From: Gammaproteobacteria bacterium
GTDB lineage: Bacteria; Pseudomonadota; Gammaproteobacteria; Xanthomonadales; Rhodanobacteraceae
Direction of reading: 5' to 3'
Length of the DNA: 49,732 nt
Assembly (NCBI GenBank): GCA_004295005.1
Contig: SHNG01000182.1
Location: forward strand, 1 to 49,732
The notes under the pieces are model-generated. The model ran no database searches. It was not told where the DNA came from and saw only the letters and a program-made list of their open reading frames with translations. Positions within the stretch are counted from its first letter, which is position 1. Each line of letters begins with the position of its first letter. Made by a program: the position numbers and the translations under genes. Below are positions 46,872-49,732 of this stretch, piece by piece.

Positions 46872-47744
46872 TCAGTTTTTCGGATCAGGCACGGTGAACG
46901 AATTGGTGCCACGGTTCGACAATGGCAGCAATTTCCACCAGTTGGAGCGCCAGTCCGGCCATTCCGATGCCAGCGCCGGGTGCTGCGGATAGTTGAGCTT
47001 GAGCACGCGCTCGGAATCGTCCGCGAGCTTTTCCTGTCCCAGGGCGCGATAGGACTTGACCAACACCGCCAGGGCATCGCCGGTCTGACGGGTCTGGTCG
47101 TAGGTTTCAAGAATGTGCTTGGCGCGGTTGGATGAGGCGACATAGGCACCCTGGCGCAGGTAGAACAAGGCCACATTCAGATCGGCCTGGGCCATGCCTT
47201 CGCGCAGGTAAATCATGCGCTGCCTGGCATCGGAGGCGTAGCGACTGTCGGGGTGGCGCTTGATCAACGCTGCAAAATCATCGAAGGACTGGCGCACATA
47301 AGCCTGGTCGCGCTGGGTCATGTCGAGTCCGACATAGCGTTCGAGCAAGCCTTCCTCGCGCCCGAAATTGATCAGGCCGCGCAGGTAGTAGGCGTAATCG
47401 ACATGCTTGTGCGCCGGGTAGGTCTTGATGAATCGGTTCACCGTGGAGTAGGCATCCTCCGGCTTGTTCATCTTGTACTGGGCATAGGCCTGATCAAGCT
47501 GCGCCTGCTCGGTATAGGGACCGAACGGGAATCGACTCACCAGGCGGTCGAATGTCTTGGCTGCATCATCGTAGCGGCCAGTCTCGTTGAAGTTCTTGCC
47601 GCGCTCGTAAAGCTGCTCGACCGAAAGGGTTTCCAGCGGATCGGCCTTCTTCTTGCCGAAGAACGAACAACCGCTGGCAAGGCCAAGCACCAGCAGCACA
47701 AGCAGGACGCGGGAAACAGCCCGCAGTGGACGGGAAACTCGCAT
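46872..47744 (-). CDS. bamD: outer membrane assembly lipoprotein BamD
   Basis: BamD is the essential TPR lipoprotein of the BAM outer-membrane protein insertase. From the ATG at 47744 the protein has 290 residues with a signal peptide ending in the lipobox LASGC (Cys26). Five TPR-like units follow: SVEQLYERGKNFNETGRYDDA, AQLDQAYAQYKMNKPEDAYST, then VDYAYYLRGLINFGREEG and further repeats ending YPQHPALASEWPDW. An ATG 13 codons earlier is open but gives an odd extended signal; neither start has a clear ribosome site. It is divergent from rluD, the conserved arrangement. Confidence 0.95.
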   Translation of the reverse strand: MRVSRPLRAVSRVLLVLLVLGLASGCSFFGKKKADPLETLSVEQLYERGKNFNETGRYDDAAKTFDRLVSRFPFGPYTEQAQLDQAYAQYKMNKPEDAYSTVNRFIKTYPAHKHVDYAYYLRGLINFGREEGLLERYVGLDMTQRDQAYVRQSFDDFAALIKRHPDSRYASDARQRMIYLREGMAQADLNVALFYLRQGAYVASSNRAKHILETYDQTRQTGDALAVLVKSYRALGQEKLADDSERVLKLNYPQHPALASEWPDWRSNWWKLLPLSNRGTNSFTVPDPKN

Positions 47745-47820
47745 GCGGATGGGGGCTCTGCGATGATGAAGAACGGCGATCATAACCCGAACCGATCAAT
47801 TTTCAGCACGATCCCCAGTA

Positions 47821-48789
47821 ATGAGCCAACCCGAACAACTGCTTAACGCCCGCATTCCGCTTGAGTATGCCGGCAGACGCTTCGACGCATCCCTGGCCGA
47901 GCTTTTCCCGGACTTCTCGCGCTCGCGTCTGGCGGCATGGATCAAGGATGGCGCCGCGCGGCTCGACGGCGAAACGGTGGCCCCACGCCACATCGTGCGT
48001 GGCGGCGAGCAGGTTGAGATCCTTGTGCGCATGCAGCGCGAAGTAAACGCCGATCCGCAAGCGATTCCGCTCGACATCCGCCACGAAGACGACGATCTGA
48101 TCGTGGTCAACAAGCCGCCGGGCTTGATTGCACATCCGGGCGCCGGCAATCCGGATGGCACCTTGCAGAATGCGCTGCTGCACCATGACCCGCGCCTGGC
48201 CGAAATTCCGCGGGCCGGACTGGTGCATCGACTGGACAAGGAAACCTCGGGCCTGATGGTGGTGGCCAAAACCCTGCGCGCGCACACCAGCCTGGTCGAG
48301 CAGATTGCCCAACGCAGCATGCATCGCCAGTACGAGGCGCTGGTCTACGGAAGCATGGTTTCCGGTGGCAAGGTGGATCAGCCCATTGGCCGCCATCCGG
48401 TGGATCGACTCCGGCAAGCGGTTCGCGAGGATGGTCGCGAAGCGGTGACCCACTATCGCGTGCGCGAGAAGTTCCGCGCCATGACCCTGCTTGAATGTCG
48501 CCTGGAAACCGGTCGCACCCACCAGATCCGCGTGCACATGGCCCATGTGCGACACCCGATCGTTGGTGACCTCTCCTACGGCAACCTGCGCCTGCCCAAG
48601 GGTGCCTCTGCCGAACTGATAGAGGCACTGCGCGGCTTTCGTCGCCAGGCATTGCATGCGGAACGCTTGCAGTTCCAGCACCCGGCAAGCGGAAATGAAG
48701 TCACCTTCGAGGCCGAACGCCCTGCCGACATGAGTGCATTGATCGACGTGGTACGCGCGGACACCCGCTCGGCCAGCGCGACGCGATGA
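47821..48789 (+). CDS. rluD: 23S rRNA pseudouridine synthase RluD
   Basis: RluD makes pseudouridines 1911, 1915 and 1917 in helix 69 of 23S rRNA. The 322-residue product has an N-terminal S4 domain (about 15-75, [20 protein letters not shown]) and a RluA-type catalytic domain with [13 protein letters not shown] and the catalytic Asp in [16 protein letters not shown]. The later [20 protein letters not shown] is also canonical. Genome context next to bamD and pgeF supports RluD over RluA or RluC. Its stop overlaps the pgeF start by four bases. Confidence 0.96.
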   Translation: MSQPEQLLNARIPLEYAGRRFDASLAELFPDFSRSRLAAWIKDGAARLDGETVAPRHIVRGGEQVEILVRMQREVNADPQAIPLDIRHEDDDLIVVNKPPGLIAHPGAGNPDGTLQNALLHHDPRLAEIPRAGLVHRLDKETSGLMVVAKTLRAHTSLVEQIAQRSMHRQYEALVYGSMVSGGKVDQPIGRHPVDRLRQAVREDGREAVTHYRVREKFRAMTLLECRLETGRTHQIRVHMAHVRHPIVGDLSYGNLRLPKGASAELIEALRGFRRQALHAERLQFQHPASGNEVTFEAERPADMSALIDVVRADTRSASATR

Positions 48790-49532
48790 ACACGGCGTGG
48801 CTTGCTCCGCAATGGCAGGCTCGCACAGGCGTGCGTGCCTGCATCACTACCCGGCAGATGCCCGGTGTCTCGGAGCCTCCGTTCGAGCACTGCAATCTCG
48901 GCAGCCGGTGCGGTGACGCGCCGACGGCTGTTGCCCATAACCGTGCATTGCTGGCCACAACACTGAAGCTGCCATCCGCACCGGTCTGGCTGCATCAGGT
49001 GCACGGCACAGCGGTTCACCTGCCGGACCCGATGAACCTTTCGGGCGACACGGAGCCGCAGGCGGATGCTGCCGTGACCCGCCTTCCACGCGTCGTGTTG
49101 GCCATCCTCACTGCCGATTGCCTGCCGGTACTGTTTTGCTCCCGCGATGGCAGCGAAGTGGCCGCCGCGCACGCAGGCTGGCGTGGACTCAACGCGGGTG
49201 TGCTGGAGGCGACCCTGGCGCACATGCAAGCCGCACCTGTCGATGTGCTGGCGTGGATCGGTCCCGCCATCGGCGCAGGTTCCTACGAAGTAGGCAAGGA
49301 TGTTCACGATGCTTTCGTGGATTCCGATCCGAAAACCGTTTGCGCATTTTCGCCCTCACGCCCCGGCCACTGGCACTGCGACCTGAGCGCCATTGCCCAC
49401 CAGCGACTGCGCACCGCCGGCGTGGCCTCGATCAGCTCAGCCAATGTGGACACCCGCAGCGATGCGCGCTTCTATTCCTATCGTCGCGCTGCCCTGACCG
49501 GTCGGTTTGCCAGCCTGATCTGGCGCGAGTAA
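48786..49532 (+). CDS. pgeF: purine nucleoside phosphorylase / peptidoglycan editing factor PgeF (YfiH)
   Basis: The 248-residue protein belongs to the Cu-oxidase_4 (YfiH/LACC1) family. Metal-site residues are visible: His in WLHQVHG, Cys in [10 protein letters not shown] and His in [10 protein letters not shown]. Members have been described as peptidoglycan-editing factors, because they prevent misincorporation of L-Ser into the muropeptide, and as purine nucleoside-metabolising enzymes. The start (ATGA) overlaps the rluD stop. In E. coli clpB follows this gene; here it does not. Confidence 0.94.
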   Translation: MNTAWLAPQWQARTGVRACITTRQMPGVSEPPFEHCNLGSRCGDAPTAVAHNRALLATTLKLPSAPVWLHQVHGTAVHLPDPMNLSGDTEPQADAAVTRLPRVVLAILTADCLPVLFCSRDGSEVAAAHAGWRGLNAGVLEATLAHMQAAPVDVLAWIGPAIGAGSYEVGKDVHDAFVDSDPKTVCAFSPSRPGHWHCDLSAIAHQRLRTAGVASISSANVDTRSDARFYSYRRAALTGRFASLIWRE

Positions 49533-49541
49533 ACGCAATTT

Positions 49542-49559
49542 GTCGGGCTGAAGCCCGAC
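49542..49559. repeat. GTCGGGCT palindrome after pgeF
   Basis: GTCGGGCT and AGCCCGAC form a perfect 8-bp stem with a 2-base loop ten bases after the pgeF stop. No T-run follows the hairpin on the plus strand; on the minus strand it is followed by AAATTGCG. It may be a REP-type palindrome or a weak terminator of the rluD-pgeF unit. Confidence 0.55.
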
Positions 49560-49686
49560 CTGCAACCGCGCTTGGCAGGTTCCAACCCGACGCATCCGGC
49601 AATCCCGGAATGCGACAGGGAACATGCACTTCCGAGGCAAAAACAGCGTAGCCTGTTCCAATCTCTTGGCAGGCGGGAGGGGGCTC

Positions 49687-49732
49687 ATGAAGACAGTTGC
49701 CGGAATCCTGACGGGATTGGCCATCGCTGGCT
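49687..49732 (+). CDS. start of an exported protein, 3' end outside window
   Basis: An ATG at 49687 is preceded by GGGAGG and opens the frame MKTVAGILTGLAIAG, a typical signal-peptide start. Only 15 codons are visible, so no function can be given. The strong ribosome site supports a real gene. Confidence 0.55.
   Translation, partial: MKTVAGILTGLAIAG

Noticed and set aside
47745-47783. longer BamD start at 47783
   Set aside because: The extra 13 residues precede an already complete lipoprotein signal peptide and add a charged, atypical leader.

Overview
The window is a compact, GC-rich stretch of gammaproteobacterial chromosome made almost entirely of housekeeping genes. The gene order (rpoN-hpf-ptsN-hprK-rapZ followed by a mannose-type EIIA, HPr and EI; ruv genes leading into tol-pal-cpoB-que; a pilS-type kinase next to sucCD), the presence of HPr kinase/phosphorylase, DUF2066, DUF3108 and DUF3011 proteins, and dispersed CCCTCTCCC-, CCCGAATCCC- and CCTTCCCC-type repeats point to the order Xanthomonadales (Xanthomonadaceae/Rhodanobacteraceae-like). 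I cannot name a genus from the sequence alone.

Layout. 1-1927 (minus): a truncated PerM/AI-2E-family permease, a CDP-alcohol phosphatidyltransferase and a DUF2066 protein. 2036-4551 (plus): purM, purN and a DUF3108 protein. 4582-6155 (minus): murA and ibaG. 6316-10050 (plus): kdsD, kdsC, lptC, lptA, lptB, which make Kdo and transport LPS. 10201-17360 (plus): rpoN, hpf, ptsN, hprK, rapZ, EIIA-Man, ptsH, ptsI, a regulatory phosphotransfer chain with no sugar-transport EIIB/EIIC in view. 17436-20284 (plus): a 2-oxoglutarate oxygenase and a large uncharacterised membrane protein, the least conventional pair of genes here. 20483-34146 (minus): ruvC, ruvA, kup, ruvB, ybgC, tolQ, tolR, tolA, tolB, pal, cpoB, queE, queC, tRNA-Lys(UUU), creD and tsaB, one long co-directional array. 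34323-42213 (minus): an alpha/beta hydrolase, aspS, a DUF3011 protein, an FmdB-type zinc ribbon, clpB with a sigma-32-like promoter, and a PilS-like sensor kinase. 42460-46864 (plus): sucC, sucD, a DUF559 nuclease-like gene and nadE. 46872-49732: bamD (minus), then rluD, pgeF and the first codons of an exported protein (plus).

The genes form several working modules: envelope biogenesis (murA, kdsDC, lptCAB, tol-pal, bamD), nitrogen/PTS regulation (rpoN to ptsI), Holliday-junction processing (ruvABC), queuosine and t6A tRNA modification (queCE, tsaB), and central metabolism (sucCD, nadE, purMN).

The most interesting non-genic signal is repeat DNA. A 47-bp inverted-repeat pair with one mismatch sits just upstream of the DUF559 gene, and a related copy lies between sucC and sucD. 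A CCCGAATCCC-type repeat directly abuts the start codons of kdsC and ruvB and has entered the nadE reading frame as an in-frame peptide insert. A 135-bp MITE-like element with 10-bp perfect terminal inverted repeats lies between the membrane-protein gene and tsaB. I found no intact transposase, phage gene or CRISPR array.
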